DNA of 64,000 nt from CAVVSD01 sp963837655 (GCA_963837655.1 CAWIOK010000006.1:372001-436000), one strand, 5' to 3'. Positions 39,514-47,761 are shown, counted from the stretch's first letter. Notes: generated by a model from the letters alone, not told the origin. Program-made: numbers and translations.

Positions 39514-40413
39514 TCAGCGCGCGGGGACGGCGACGCCGCGATCGTCGCTCACCGCGAGTGCGTAGTCGGTGGTGAGCGTGGCCTCGTCGAGCGCCCCAGC
39601 GGCCGCATCGACGCCGGCCTCGTCGGTGCCGGTGACGAACCACACGGGCTGGCGCAGGTCGATCTTCGTTGCCGCCACGAGGCCGGTGCCGGCGCCGAGC
39701 GTGTCCGCTGTCCGGCCCTGCGGATCCAGGATGTTCAGGCTCTTGCCGTCGGCGCTGAAGCGTGCCCACACGCCGCTGTGGGTCGGACCCTGGTCGACCC
39801 GGCCGACCGCCTGGTCCTGCTCCGCGCGCAGGGCGCTCCAGGTCCCGACGAGCACGCGGATCGTCTCGTCGTTGGTCCCCGCGTTGATCCCACCGCGCGC
39901 GGCGACGACGCCGAGCGCGGTGAGCTTCTTCGCCGTCGTGTCGCACGCCGCGCTCGACGGGTCGGTGCACTCCACACGCGTGGGGATGCGCTTGCCGTTG
40001 ACGCCGTGCAGGAACGGCTCGGGGAACGAGCCGGTGACGACCGGCACCGACGCCTTGACGCTCGGGCCAGGCAGGTCCAGCCACACGCGGTCGCCCGGTC
40101 GGACCTTGGCCTTGCCCGCGTTCGTGATCCGTACGCCGTTGACCCACAGGCGCCAGGCGCCGTCGACTCCGGCGATCGACGTGATCGAGCGCGTGCCCTG
40201 ACGCGTGTCCGTGACCCGGTCGAGGACCTCGAGCAGGGCCGTCGATCCGCGCACCTCGACGGGCGGCGCGGAGACGACCGCGTCGGCACCGAAGTCCTTG
40301 GTGATCGAGACGAAGACGCCTCCCTTGCCCGCGCCCACGGCTTCGCCGCACCCGGAGAGCAGGACGACGGCGCAGCAGAGTGCGACCAGCGGACGGAGGG
40401 GACGGGCGGGCAC
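39514..40413 (-). CDS. Lipoprotein with SLBB/DUF4430-like domain
   Basis: 299 residues. Lipoprotein signal: PLRPLVALCCAVVLLSGCGE, lipobox Cys at about 22. The middle region (STALLEVLDRVTDTRQG ... WRLWVNGVRITNAGKAKVRPGDRVWLDL) has the layout of a DUF4430/beta-grasp SLBB module. Two Cys (CTDPSSAACD) may form a disulfide. Function unknown; extracytoplasmic. It lies just upstream of pntAa on the same strand and may share its promoter. Confidence 0.72.
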   Translation of the reverse strand: MPARPLRPLVALCCAVVLLSGCGEAVGAGKGGVFVSITKDFGADAVVSAPPVEVRGSTALLEVLDRVTDTRQGTRSITSIAGVDGAWRLWVNGVRITNAGKAKVRPGDRVWLDLPGPSVKASVPVVTGSFPEPFLHGVNGKRIPTRVECTDPSSAACDTTAKKLTALGVVAARGGINAGTNDETIRVLVGTWSALRAEQDQAVGRVDQGPTHSGVWARFSADGKSLNILDPQGRTADTLGAGTGLVAATKIDLRQPVWFVTGTDEAGVDAAAGALDEATLTTDYALAVSDDRGVAVPAR

Positions 40414-40448
40414 CGGGACTCATCCGAGTCTGCCACAGTGGTTGTGCC

Positions 40449-41000
40449 GTGCCGGTCAACCTCACCCGCATCTACACGCGCCACGGCGACGGGGGCGAGA
40501 CGCACCTCGGCGACATGAGCCGGGTACCCAAGACGCACCCGCGGATCGAGGCCTACGGGGACGTCGACGAGCTCAACGCGCAGCTCGGTGTCGCGGTTGC
40601 CACCGAGGGGCTGCCCGTGACCTACGCCGCCTGGCTGCGCCGGATCCAGAACGACCTCTTCGACCTCGGGGCCGACCTGGCCGTGCCTCCCGGCGGCGAG
40701 CGCGACCGCCTGCGGATGACGGCTGAGCAGGTCAGCTGGCTCGAGGAGCGCTGCGACGAGGTCAACGCCACGCTCGAGCCGCTGAAGTCGTTCGTCCTTC
40801 CCGGCGGGACGCGCGCCGCCGCGCAGCTGCACGTCTGCCGGACGGTGTGCCGCCGCGCCGAGCGGCGAACCCTGCTGGTGGAGGACGCGACGCCCGCGGT
40901 CGTCCACTACCTCAACCGGCTCTCCGATCTGCTCTTCATCCTCGCGCGTGGGGCCAACGACGGCGACGAGCCGCTCTGGCAGCCCGGCGCGGGTCGCTGA
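40449..41000 (+). CDS. Cob(I)alamin adenosyltransferase, PduO/MMAB type
   Basis: 183 residues from a GTG at 40449. Signature motifs: LTRIYTRHGDGGETHLGD (ATP site), RIEAYGDVDELNAQLG, FVLPGGTRAAAQLHVCRTVCRRAER and VVHYLNRLSDLLFILAR. It transfers adenosyl from ATP to cob(I)alamin, giving coenzyme B12. Divergent from the lipoprotein/pnt operon; no B12 pathway genes are beside it, which is common for this enzyme. Confidence 0.93.
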   Translation: MPVNLTRIYTRHGDGGETHLGDMSRVPKTHPRIEAYGDVDELNAQLGVAVATEGLPVTYAAWLRRIQNDLFDLGADLAVPPGGERDRLRMTAEQVSWLEERCDEVNATLEPLKSFVLPGGTRAAAQLHVCRTVCRRAERRTLLVEDATPAVVHYLNRLSDLLFILARGANDGDEPLWQPGAGR

Positions 41001-41025
41001 GTCGACACCGCCGTAGCCTCGTCGC

Positions 41026-41994
41026 ATGGAGTCACGCGACGGCATCGAGGTCGAGAACCTCGTCCGGGAGTTCAAGAACGGCCCACGCGCCGTCGACGGC
41101 ATCGATCTGCGCGTCTCCCCGGGCGAGATCTACGGCTTCCTGGGACCGAATGGGGCGGGCAAGAGCACGACCGTCCTCATCCTCACGACGCTGCTGCCGC
41201 CGACGTCGGGGACCGCGCGCGTCGCCGGCCATGACATCGTCCGCGACGGCCCCGCGGTCAGGGCGTCGATCGGCGCCGCGCTGCAGGAGGCCGCGCTCGA
41301 TCCGCTGCTCACCGGGCGCGACCACATGCGACTGCAGACGACGCTCCAGGGGCTGCCGCGTGGCGAGCGGCGCTCGCGGGGCGACGCGCTGCTCGAGCGC
41401 GTCGGGCTGATCGACGCCGCCGATCGCAAGGTCGGCGGCTACTCCGGTGGCATGAAGCGCCGGCTCGACCTGGCGCTCGCGCTCGTCCACCGCCCGCGGA
41501 TCCTCTTCCTCGACGAGCCGACGACCGGCCTCGATCCGCAGAGCCGCTCGGAGCTGTGGGAGGAGGTCGCGCGACTGGCGCGCGACGAGGGCGTCACCGT
41601 CTTCCTGACCACGCAGTACCTGGAGGAGGCCGACGTCCTGGCCGACCGGATCGGGATCATCGACCGCGGCCGCATCGTGGCCACCGGCACGCCGGACGCG
41701 CTGAAGGCGGAGATCGGGCGCCCGACCCTGGAGCTCGTCCCCGCCGAGCACGACGACCGCGCGCGCGTGGCCGGGGTCCTCTCGCGCTTCGGCAGCGCGA
41801 CCGCCGCGCCGCCCGGCGCCGCGGCGGTGCGCCTCGACGGCGGGCCCGAGGTGCTGGCCGAGGTCGTCCGGGCGCTGGACGCCGATGGCATCTCCGTGCG
41901 CGACTTCCAGCTGCACGCCCCGACGCTCGACGACGTGTTCCTCTCCAAGACGGGCCGCAAGCTCGACGAGGAGGAAGAGGCCGTCGCGGTATGA
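41026..41994 (+). CDS. ABC transporter ATP-binding protein, DrrA-type
   Basis: 322 residues. Walker A GPNGAGKST (about 40-48), Q-loop in ALQEAALDPLLTGRDHM, signature YSGGMKRRLDLALAL, Walker B ILFLDEPTTGLD and H-loop LTTQYLEEAD. The C-terminal extension with APTLDDVFLSKTG is typical of DrrA-like exporters that pump hydrophobic compounds. Followed by two ABC-2 permeases; the gap before them holds two hairpins. Confidence 0.94.
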   Translation: MESRDGIEVENLVREFKNGPRAVDGIDLRVSPGEIYGFLGPNGAGKSTTVLILTTLLPPTSGTARVAGHDIVRDGPAVRASIGAALQEAALDPLLTGRDHMRLQTTLQGLPRGERRSRGDALLERVGLIDAADRKVGGYSGGMKRRLDLALALVHRPRILFLDEPTTGLDPQSRSELWEEVARLARDEGVTVFLTTQYLEEADVLADRIGIIDRGRIVATGTPDALKAEIGRPTLELVPAEHDDRARVAGVLSRFGSATAAPPGAAAVRLDGGPEVLAEVVRALDADGISVRDFQLHAPTLDDVFLSKTGRKLDEEEEAVAV

Positions 41995-41997
41995 GCT

Positions 41998-42047
41998 CCG
42001 AAGACTTCGTCTTCGGTCGTCGTTGTGTCGCAAGGCGACACGACGAC
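41998..42047 (+). promoter_or_regulatory. Two hairpins between ABC ATPase and permease genes
   Basis: The first is CCGAAGAC-TTC-GTCTTCGG (41998-42016, perfect 8-bp stem). The second pairs 42016-42031 with GCGACACGACGAC at 42035-42047 with a small bulge around an AAG loop. They sit in the 70-bp gap before the permease start at 42065 in an otherwise overlapping operon, so they may modulate translation or stability of the downstream permease message. Confidence 0.6.
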
Positions 42048-42064
42048 AGCGCCGAGGTCGTCTT

Positions 42065-42847
42065 GTGAGCCCGACGCCGCTGCGGGTCCAGGTCGCCGAG
42101 CTCGCGCGCCGGTCGATCGTGCAGACGCTGCGCCAGCCGCTGCTCATCGTGCCGCCCATCCTGTTCCCGCTCGTGCTCGTCGCGGTGAACTCGGCCGGCC
42201 TGCAGGCGGCGACCCGGATCCCGGGCTTCCCGACCGACAACTACGTCGACTTCGCGATCGCCGTCGCGTTCATCCAGGGCTCGCTGTTCGCGATGATCAA
42301 CGCGGGCAGCGGCCTCGCCCGCGACGTGGAGACCGGTTTCCTGCGTCGCCTGGCGATGACGCCGATGCAGCGGCCGGCGCTGCTCATCGGGCAGCTCACG
42401 GGCGTGGTCGTGGTCGCGTTCTTCTCCGCGCTGATCTACCTGGCCGTCGGCTTCCTGGCCGGGCTGCACGTCAAGGCGGGCCCGGTCGGCGTCGTGGCGC
42501 TGCTCGCGCTGGCGATGCTCATCGCACTCGGGTTCGCCGCGGTCGGCGCGCTCGTCGGACTGCGGTCGGGCTCGGGCGAGGCGGTCCAGGGGTTCTTCCC
42601 CCTGTTCTTCGTGCTGCTCTTCCTCTCCTCGTCGAGCCTCCCGCGGCCGCTCATCGACCACGAGTGGTTCCGGACGATCGCCACCTACAACCCGCTCTCC
42701 TACCTCATCGAGGGCATCCGCTCGTTCATCATCTACGGGTGGGACTGGCAGGCGCTGGCCCTCGGGTTCGGGTTCGCGCTCCTCATCCTCGTCGGTGGGA
42801 TAGCCGGTGCGTCGCAGGCGCTGCGGACGCGGCTGGTGCGGACATGA
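42065..42847 (+). CDS. ABC-2 type permease, first
   Basis: 260 residues from a GTG at 42065. Six hydrophobic segments (for example PLLIVPPILFPLVLVAVN, LIGQLTGVVVVAFFSALIYLAVGF, FFPLFFVLLFLSSSSLPRPL) with a GSGLARDVETGFLRRLAMTP coupling helix. ABC2_membrane family; partner of the ATPase at 41026. Heterodimeric arrangement with the next gene is likely. Confidence 0.88.
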   Translation: MSPTPLRVQVAELARRSIVQTLRQPLLIVPPILFPLVLVAVNSAGLQAATRIPGFPTDNYVDFAIAVAFIQGSLFAMINAGSGLARDVETGFLRRLAMTPMQRPALLIGQLTGVVVVAFFSALIYLAVGFLAGLHVKAGPVGVVALLALAMLIALGFAAVGALVGLRSGSGEAVQGFFPLFFVLLFLSSSSLPRPLIDHEWFRTIATYNPLSYLIEGIRSFIIYGWDWQALALGFGFALLILVGGIAGASQALRTRLVRT

Positions 42848-43614
42848 GGCGCTTCGCCGATGTCGCGATCGCGATCGCATGGCGGACGCTGAAGAAGTAC
42901 GCGACGACGCCGAGCCTGCTCTTCCCGTCGCTCGCCTTCCCGCTGTTCTTCTTCATCGCGTTCGCGGGAGGGCTCTCCTCGGTCGCGCGCGTACCCGGGT
43001 TCGACTTCCCCTCCGGCTACACGGCGTTCCAGTTCGTCTTCGTCTTCGTGCAGTCGTCAGCCTTCGGCGGCGTCTTCACCGGGTTCGGGATCGCTGCCGA
43101 CTTCGAGAACGGGTTCAGCCGGCGGCTCATGCTCGCGGCGCCGAACCGCCTGGCGATCCTCGCCGGCTACGCACTCGGTGCGCTCGTGCGAGCGATCATC
43201 ACGGGGGTGCTGCTGTTCATCGTCGCGCTGATCGGCGGGATGCAGGTCGACGGCGGCGCGCTGGGCGTGCTCGGGCTCGTCGGGCTCGCGGTCGCGGCCT
43301 CGCTGGCGGCAGCCCTGTTCGCGGCCGGCGTGGCGATGCGGATGCGCACGATCCAGGCCGGCCCGGCGATGCAGATGCCGGTCTTCATCCTGTTGTTCAT
43401 CGCACCGGTCTACGTGCCGCTGCCGCTGCTGACGGGATGGGTCAAGACGGTGGCCCACGTCAACCCCGTCACGCCGCTGCTCGAGACCGGACGCGACTTC
43501 ATCTCCGGCCAGCACGCCGACCTGGCCCTCGCCGCGGGCGTCACCGTCGGGCTCGTCGTGGTGTTCGGCATCTGGGCCGTTCGCGGCTTGCGCGCGGCCG
43601 AAGCGGCGGGCTGA
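42844..43614 (+). CDS. ABC-2 type permease, second
   Basis: 256 residues from ATG 42844, overlapping the first permease by four bases. Membrane helices such as LLFPSLAFPLFFFIAFAGGL and FILLFIAPVYVPLPLL; the coupling segment reads GIAADFENGFSRRLMLAAPN, paralogous to the first permease. With the ATPase it forms a three-gene drug/lipid exporter. Substrate unknown. Confidence 0.88.
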   Translation: MRRFADVAIAIAWRTLKKYATTPSLLFPSLAFPLFFFIAFAGGLSSVARVPGFDFPSGYTAFQFVFVFVQSSAFGGVFTGFGIAADFENGFSRRLMLAAPNRLAILAGYALGALVRAIITGVLLFIVALIGGMQVDGGALGVLGLVGLAVAASLAAALFAAGVAMRMRTIQAGPAMQMPVFILLFIAPVYVPLPLLTGWVKTVAHVNPVTPLLETGRDFISGQHADLALAAGVTVGLVVVFGIWAVRGLRAAEAAG

Positions 43615-43624
43615 CCGGCCCCAG

Positions 43625-43775
43625 AACGAGAACAGGGCCCGGGCGTCTTGCCCTGGGCCCCGCGAGTTCCCTTTTGAAAGCTTCCCTGCCTGGGAGGCGT
43701 CCTTGCCACCCTGCACCAAGCTCATCGGCACATGTCCGAGGAACTTGAACCGGGTGGGTTGATTTCCAACCTCTT
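43625..43775 (-). ncRNA. Candidate structured RNA or 3' element (unclassified)
   Basis: A 202-bp gene-free stretch with base composition noticeably less GC-rich than its surroundings. Read on the minus strand it shows a GGTTG/CAACC hairpin (43771-43757), a long-range CCACCC/GGGTGG pairing (43757-43752 with 43711-43706), a CCTCCC/GGGAAG hairpin (43697-43681), and a GGGCCCAGGGC/GCCCGGGCCC stem (43660-43635) followed by the T-rich TGTTCTCGTTCT, which looks like a terminator. It could be the 3' end of the leftward EamA transcript or a separate small RNA. I match it to no known family. Confidence 0.4.
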
Positions 43776-43816
43776 TTGCCCGACGGCGAGCGGCGCTGGC
43801 GGGTAGCCCTCGGGCC

Positions 43817-44029
43817 ATGAGAGCGAATCGAGCGGTCGCCGAGGCACGCCTCAAGGCGTTGAACTCGCAGCTGCTGCGCGGGCTCTCTCTCGTGTCGCAC
43901 CGGCGCGCCGAGGAGCTGCGTGACGAGAACCGCGCGATGCGGGCAGAGATCCACCAGCGGCGGATCGCCGACGCGCGGGTCCGGGGCCCGCTCAGCCGGC
44001 TGGATCGGCCGGCCGCGGCGCCGCGCTGA
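43817..44029 (+). CDS. Small basic hypothetical protein, possible coiled coil
   Basis: 70 residues, Arg/Ala/Glu-rich (AVAEARLKALNSQLLRGLSL ... RAEELRDENRAMRAEIHQRR), consistent with a short helical or coiled-coil protein. No known family. Its 3' end overlaps the convergent EamA gene by 38 bp, which lowers confidence. Confidence 0.35.
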   Translation: MRANRAVAEARLKALNSQLLRGLSLVSHRRAEELRDENRAMRAEIHQRRIADARVRGPLSRLDRPAAAPR

Positions 44030-44960
44030 CGATCGCCACGCCGGCGATCGTGATCGCCATGCCGAGCAGCACGAGCCCGGTCGGCGTGTTGCCGAGAATG
44101 ACCTCGAGCAGCACCGCGACGACAGGCGACAGGAACATCCACGTGGTGACCGCGGCGGGGTCCAGCCAGCGCAGGGAGCTGAAGTAGGCGATCGTGGCGA
44201 GCGCCGAGGCGACGATCGAGATGAACGCGACGACGAGCCACAGCGTGGTCGAGCCCCAGTCCGCTGCGCCCGGGCCCTCGATGGCGAACGCGAGGACCAG
44301 GAGGACGCTGCCGCCGACGACGTACTGCCCGGCCGTCAGTCCGACGAGGTCGGTCTCCGGATCCCGGTTGATCTGGTCGGCGACGATGAGCGTCCCGACG
44401 GACCAGGCGATCGCAGCGGAGATCGCAAGCGCCATACCGACGAGCTTCTCGCCCGCGTCGCCGGACGAGTCGAGCTGCCCGGACACGATGAGGATGATGC
44501 CGCCGAAGCCGATCACCATGCCGAGCAGCATGGCCCTGGTCACCCGCCTGCCGTAGACGTAGCGCTCGGCCAGGATGATGAAGAACGGTGACGTGCTCAG
44601 CAGGACGATCGCCGTGCCGGGTCCCGCCTTGGCCACCGACTCGGTCAGCCCGTAGAGGAACCAGGTCACCATCAGCAGGCCGCTGACCGCCGTGCGGATC
44701 CACACGGCGCGCGTGGACGGCAGGCGGTGGCGCAGCAGTGGCAGCGCAACCAGGAGGATGATGGCCGCCGGCGCAGCGCGCAGGCCCGTGAGCATCAGCG
44801 GGTCGGCGTGCGGGGACCCCTCGGCGATGACGCGGCCGACGCAGCCCCAGACGACGACCGCGAACGCGAGCATGCCGATGCCCGTCGCCTCGGCGCGACG
44901 ACGCACGGCACCTGTTCCCTGGACGACCTCGACCCCTCCCGCCATCCGTGCATCCTGCAC
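43992..44960 (-). CDS. EamA/DMT-family transporter
   Basis: 322 residues, ten hydrophobic helices in two EamA repeats (GIGMLAFAVVVWGCVGRVIAE ... LMLTGLRAAPAAIILLVALP; second half GLTAGQYVVGGSVLLVLAFA ... WLDPAAVTTWMFLSPVVAVLLE). Drug/metabolite transporter superfamily, often exporters of amino acids or metabolites. The start at 44960 or the ATG at 44945 are both possible. A long wobble-compatible palindrome precedes it at 44984-45024. Confidence 0.9.
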   Translation of the reverse strand: MQDARMAGGVEVVQGTGAVRRRAEATGIGMLAFAVVVWGCVGRVIAEGSPHADPLMLTGLRAAPAAIILLVALPLLRHRLPSTRAVWIRTAVSGLLMVTWFLYGLTESVAKAGPGTAIVLLSTSPFFIILAERYVYGRRVTRAMLLGMVIGFGGIILIVSGQLDSSGDAGEKLVGMALAISAAIAWSVGTLIVADQINRDPETDLVGLTAGQYVVGGSVLLVLAFAIEGPGAADWGSTTLWLVVAFISIVASALATIAYFSSLRWLDPAAVTTWMFLSPVVAVLLEVILGNTPTGLVLLGMAITIAGVAIVSAAPRPADPAG

Positions 44961-44983
44961 GCTCGCGGCGGTCCGTGTCGCGA

Positions 44984-45024
44984 CGTTGCATGTACACGCA
45001 CGGATCGTGCGCGTACGTGCAACG
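44984..45024. promoter_or_regulatory. 41-bp near-palindrome (hairpin) upstream of the EamA gene
   Basis: Arms CGTTGCATGTACACGCAC (44984-45001) and GTGCGCGTACGTGCAACG (45007-45024) pair over 18 positions around GGATC; the two departures from perfect pairing are transitions compatible with G-U pairs. It starts 24 bp before the EamA start and 12 bp after the stop of the 45036-45233 gene, both leftward, so it may act as a terminator for the latter, a leader for the former, or a repressor site. Confidence 0.6.
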
Positions 45025-45035
45025 CGGCGCCGGTC

Positions 45036-45233
45036 CTAGGCGTCGTCGGCCAGTCCGTCCCCGCGCGGGGTGCCCTGACCGACGTCGTCCGGCGGCGGCT
45101 TCATCGCAGCGTCCTCCGCGAGGCCGTCTCCGCGCGGCAGGTCCTTGCCGATCGGCGTCTCGGGTGGCGCCGCCTCGGCGGCACCCTCGGCGACCTCGTC
45201 ACTGCCTCGGTACTTCGTGTCCTTGTCGTCCAT
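45036..45233 (-). CDS. Small acidic disordered hypothetical protein
   Basis: 65 residues, hydrophilic, rich in Asp/Glu/Pro/Gly, no predicted fold. It contains two near-identical copies of a PRGDGLA(E/D)DA element (about residues 33-42 and 56-65), each preceded by a proline-rich linker. Likely a small stress- or surface-related disordered protein, but I do not recognise a family. Confidence 0.5.
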   Translation of the reverse strand: MDDKDTKYRGSDEVAEGAAEAAPPETPIGKDLPRGDGLAEDAAMKPPPDDVGQGTPRGDGLADDA

Positions 45234-45253
45234 GTGCTGCGGCCTACCCGGCT

Positions 45254-45625
45254 TCAGCCGTCCCAGACTCCGGGGACGAGGACGACCCGGAAGCCGTCTG
45301 GATCCTCGAACGTGAGGCCATGCTCGGCCCAGTACGGGTTGGCCGGCGCCACCGGCTCGCCGCCGAGTCGCGCGGTCGCCGCCGCGACCGCATCCCGGTC
45401 CCCGAGATACAGGACGAGCAGCGTCTCGGGGTGGGGCGCCGGCGCGGCGTGGCTGCCGCCGGATGTCAGCTCGAGGTGCGCGCCTGTGCCCGGGACGGCG
45501 AGGAAGACGCCGTCGTAGCCGTCGTGGTCCTCGAACCCGCCGACCTCCCGGAGCCCGAGGCCATCACGGTAGAAGGCCACGACCTCGGCGAGGCGCTCGG
45601 TGTGGCGTGCGACGCGGACCTGCAT
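45254..45625 (-). CDS. VOC/glyoxalase-like protein
   Basis: 123 residues from ATG 45625. Single VOC fold: RVARHTERLAEVVAFYRDGLGLREVGGFEDHDGYDGVFLAVPG, then HLELTSGG and GLTFEDPDGFRVVLVPG. The metal set appears partial (His in RHTER, Glu in HLELT, no clear last ligand). Small stand-alone VOC proteins include resistance proteins and unknown enzymes. Its ATG overlaps the previous gene's stop by one base, making a coupled pair. Confidence 0.75.
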   Translation of the reverse strand: MQVRVARHTERLAEVVAFYRDGLGLREVGGFEDHDGYDGVFLAVPGTGAHLELTSGGSHAAPAPHPETLLVLYLGDRDAVAAATARLGGEPVAPANPYWAEHGLTFEDPDGFRVVLVPGVWDG

Positions 45626-46053
45626 CAGGTCGCGACGGACGTCCCGCCCCACGTCTCCGGCTCGACGTTGTCGAGCGTCTCGGAGAACGTCCAGCGGTGC
45701 TCCCACGGGTCGGCGGCGGTGTACTGGCGCTCGCCGTAGACGTGGTCGGTGAGCGGGTCGACGACCCGGGCGCCCGCCGCCTCCGCGCGCTCGCAGTGCG
45801 CACGGGCGTCCTCGACGCGCACCATGACCAGGTGGGTCGCGACGCCCTCGGTCGGCGGCGTCCGCGCACCGCCGACGTCGGCCACGATCACAGCGCCGTC
45901 ACCGACGGCCAGCTGCGCCCGGTGGTCCTCCCCGACACGCACGCGCTCCGCGAATCCGAAGGCCTCCTCCAGCCACGCCACGGCCGCGCGGACGTCCGGG
46001 TACACGAGCACGGGGACGACGGTGCTGCGAGGGATGGAGCGGTTGGGCCGCAC
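45625..46053 (-). CDS. VOC/glyoxalase-like protein, second of a pair
   Basis: 142 residues. VOC fold of the PhnB-like type: TVVPVLVYPDVRAAVAWLEEAFGFAERVRV, VATHLVMVRVEDARAHCERAEAAGARVVDPLTDHVYGERQYTAADPWEHRWTF. The YGERQY-AADP-GHRW-like C-terminal motif is typical of this subfamily. Function unknown. Upstream gene of the two-gene VOC operon. Confidence 0.8.
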   Translation of the reverse strand: MRPNRSIPRSTVVPVLVYPDVRAAVAWLEEAFGFAERVRVGEDHRAQLAVGDGAVIVADVGGARTPPTEGVATHLVMVRVEDARAHCERAEAAGARVVDPLTDHVYGERQYTAADPWEHRWTFSETLDNVEPETWGGTSVAT

Positions 46054-46166
46054 GAGGCGAGCCTAGGCGCCGGCGCTCGTCCCGCGAAGACGCCAAAAAC
46101 CGGTCACGCGTTTTCCGCCGGTCCGGTGCATAGCGTTCGCGTGTCCACCATCCCCAAGGAGCACGG

Positions 46167-46748
46167 ATGATCCAGCCCGCCCAAGCCCGGTCGCCGTTGC
46201 GCCGGGCGCTCATCCTGACCGCCGCGGTGCCGGTGTTGGCCTTGGCGGCGGTCCTTACGCAGCCGTCGGTCGCCGGCGCGTGGTACTGCCCGCCCGGCAC
46301 CTACGAGTCGCCGCCAGATACGGGGCAGTGCGTGCCCGAGACCCAGACCGTCCCCACGCCGCCACCGGCCGAGACGACCACGACGCCGGCACCCGCCCCC
46401 GCCCCCGCACCGGCCCCCGAGGCCGTGCCGGCGCCCGCCGCGACTCCGGCGCCCGCCCCCGCACCAGCCGTGACACCGGCTCCGGTCACCGCGACGCCCG
46501 CGCCCTCGATCCCCGCACCCACGCCGGCGGAGGAGACGCCGGTTCCGGAGAACGCGGTCCAGGGCGAGACCGCGGAGTCCGCCGCACCGGCCCCGAAGGT
46601 CAGGGCGGCGGCCCCCGCTGCGGCGGTCCAGACCACGACGCAGCAGACGCTGCCGTTCACCGGCGCGGACGCCGGTGTGATCGCGCTCCTCGGAGCCGCC
46701 TCGCTCGCCGGCGGGCTCGTGCTGCGCCGCCGCGGCACGCGCGTCTGA
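46167..46748 (+). CDS. LPFTG cell-wall-anchored Pro/Ala-rich surface protein, copy 1
   Basis: 193 residues. Signal peptide (RRALILTAAVPVLALAAVLT), then a short Cys motif WYCPPGTYESPPDTGQCVPE (two Cys), a long Pro/Ala/Thr-rich spacer, and a classical sortase signal: LPFTG, a hydrophobic helix (AGVIALLGAASLAGGLVL) and RRRGTRV. It should be attached to peptidoglycan by a sortase; none is encoded here. A close paralogue lies at 62274, so the pair brackets the stress island. The ATG follows AAGGAG. Confidence 0.85.
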   Translation: MIQPAQARSPLRRALILTAAVPVLALAAVLTQPSVAGAWYCPPGTYESPPDTGQCVPETQTVPTPPPAETTTTPAPAPAPAPAPEAVPAPAATPAPAPAPAVTPAPVTATPAPSIPAPTPAEETPVPENAVQGETAESAAPAPKVRAAAPAAAVQTTTQQTLPFTGADAGVIALLGAASLAGGLVLRRRGTRV

Positions 46749-46770
46749 GTCGCATCGGGAGGCCGGCGGG

Positions 46771-47668
46771 CTACGCGGGTTGCGCCGCGGAGTCCGTCGC
46801 GCCCTCGCGCTGCGGCGCACCCTCGGGGACGCGAGGGACGACGAGGACGGGGCACGCCGCGTTGTCGACGAGGTAGCGCGAGACGCCTCCGACGAGCACG
46901 CTGCGCCGCGGCCCGTAGCCGCGGGAGCCCGTCACGAGCAGATCCGCGTCCGCCGCGGCGTCGACGATCGCGGCCGCCACCGGGCCCGCGACGACCCTGG
47001 CGTCGACGGGGATGCCGGAGATCGCCTCGACCTGCGCGTGCACGCGCTCGCTGACGTCGCCGCGCAGCATGTTGTCGAGATCGGCCGCGGCGACCATCGG
47101 CGGACCCGCGAGGTACTCGCGCTCGAAGCCGGCGATGAGCTCCAGGCGGGCGTCGAACGCCCGCGCGAGCCGCTCGGCGTACTCGAGCGCGCTCTTCGCC
47201 TGCAGACCGTCGTCGTACGCGACCGCGATCGTCCGGATCGGCCGCCGCTCATGGCCAGCGGGGACCACGAGCACCGGACACGGTGCGCCGTGGAGGAGAT
47301 TCGACGGCACGGAGCCCTGCGTGACGCGGCCCACGTGGCCGATGTGGGTCATGCCGAGCACGAGCACCGACGCGTGCTCCTCCTCGGCGAGGTCGTGCAG
47401 CGCCTGCGCCGGCGAACCCGCCATCAGGACGCGCCGGGCGACGCCCTCGACGGCGAGGCCGTCGAGCAGCTCGCGGCCCTTGTCGTGCAGGTCCTGCTGC
47501 AGATCCGTGTCGAACACGCCTCCGCGCAGACCGAACGGATTGACACCGGGGGTAGACGTGCGCCGCGATCACGTCGGCGTCCTGGGCGGCGGCGAGATCG
47601 ACGGCGAACTGCACGGCTGCGCGCGAGGCGTCACTGCCGTCATACGCCGCGATGAAGGTCTGAGGCAT
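46771..47668 (-). pseudogene. Universal stress protein, two-domain, frameshifted
   Basis: The N-terminus (MPQTFIAAYDGSDASRAAVQFAVDL, from 47668) and the rest (VFDTDLQQDLHDKGRELLDG ... TGSRGYGPRRSVLVGGVSRYLV) are in different frames. They join if one G is removed from the GGGGG run at 47548-47552, restoring YPGVNPFGLRGG. Two USP modules with ATP-motif-like LVLGMTHIGHVGRVTQGSV and VTGSRGYGPRRSVLVGGVSR are otherwise intact. Either a recent inactivation or a homopolymer sequencing error. Divergent from the FAD oxidoreductase genes. Confidence 0.8.
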
Positions 47669-47761
47669 GCGCCAGGTCCTTTCCGTGTCGGGTCGGTGAG
47701 GCTGCCGGCGACGCTAAGCGCGGGGACCGCGAGTCGCCATCCGCGAAAGCGCCCCGACGGG

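Noticed and set aside
43741..43760. GGTTCAAG on the minus strand, resembling a tRNA T-loop
   Set aside because: The flanking bases do not form a five-pair T-stem, and no D-arm, anticodon arm or acceptor stem can be drawn.
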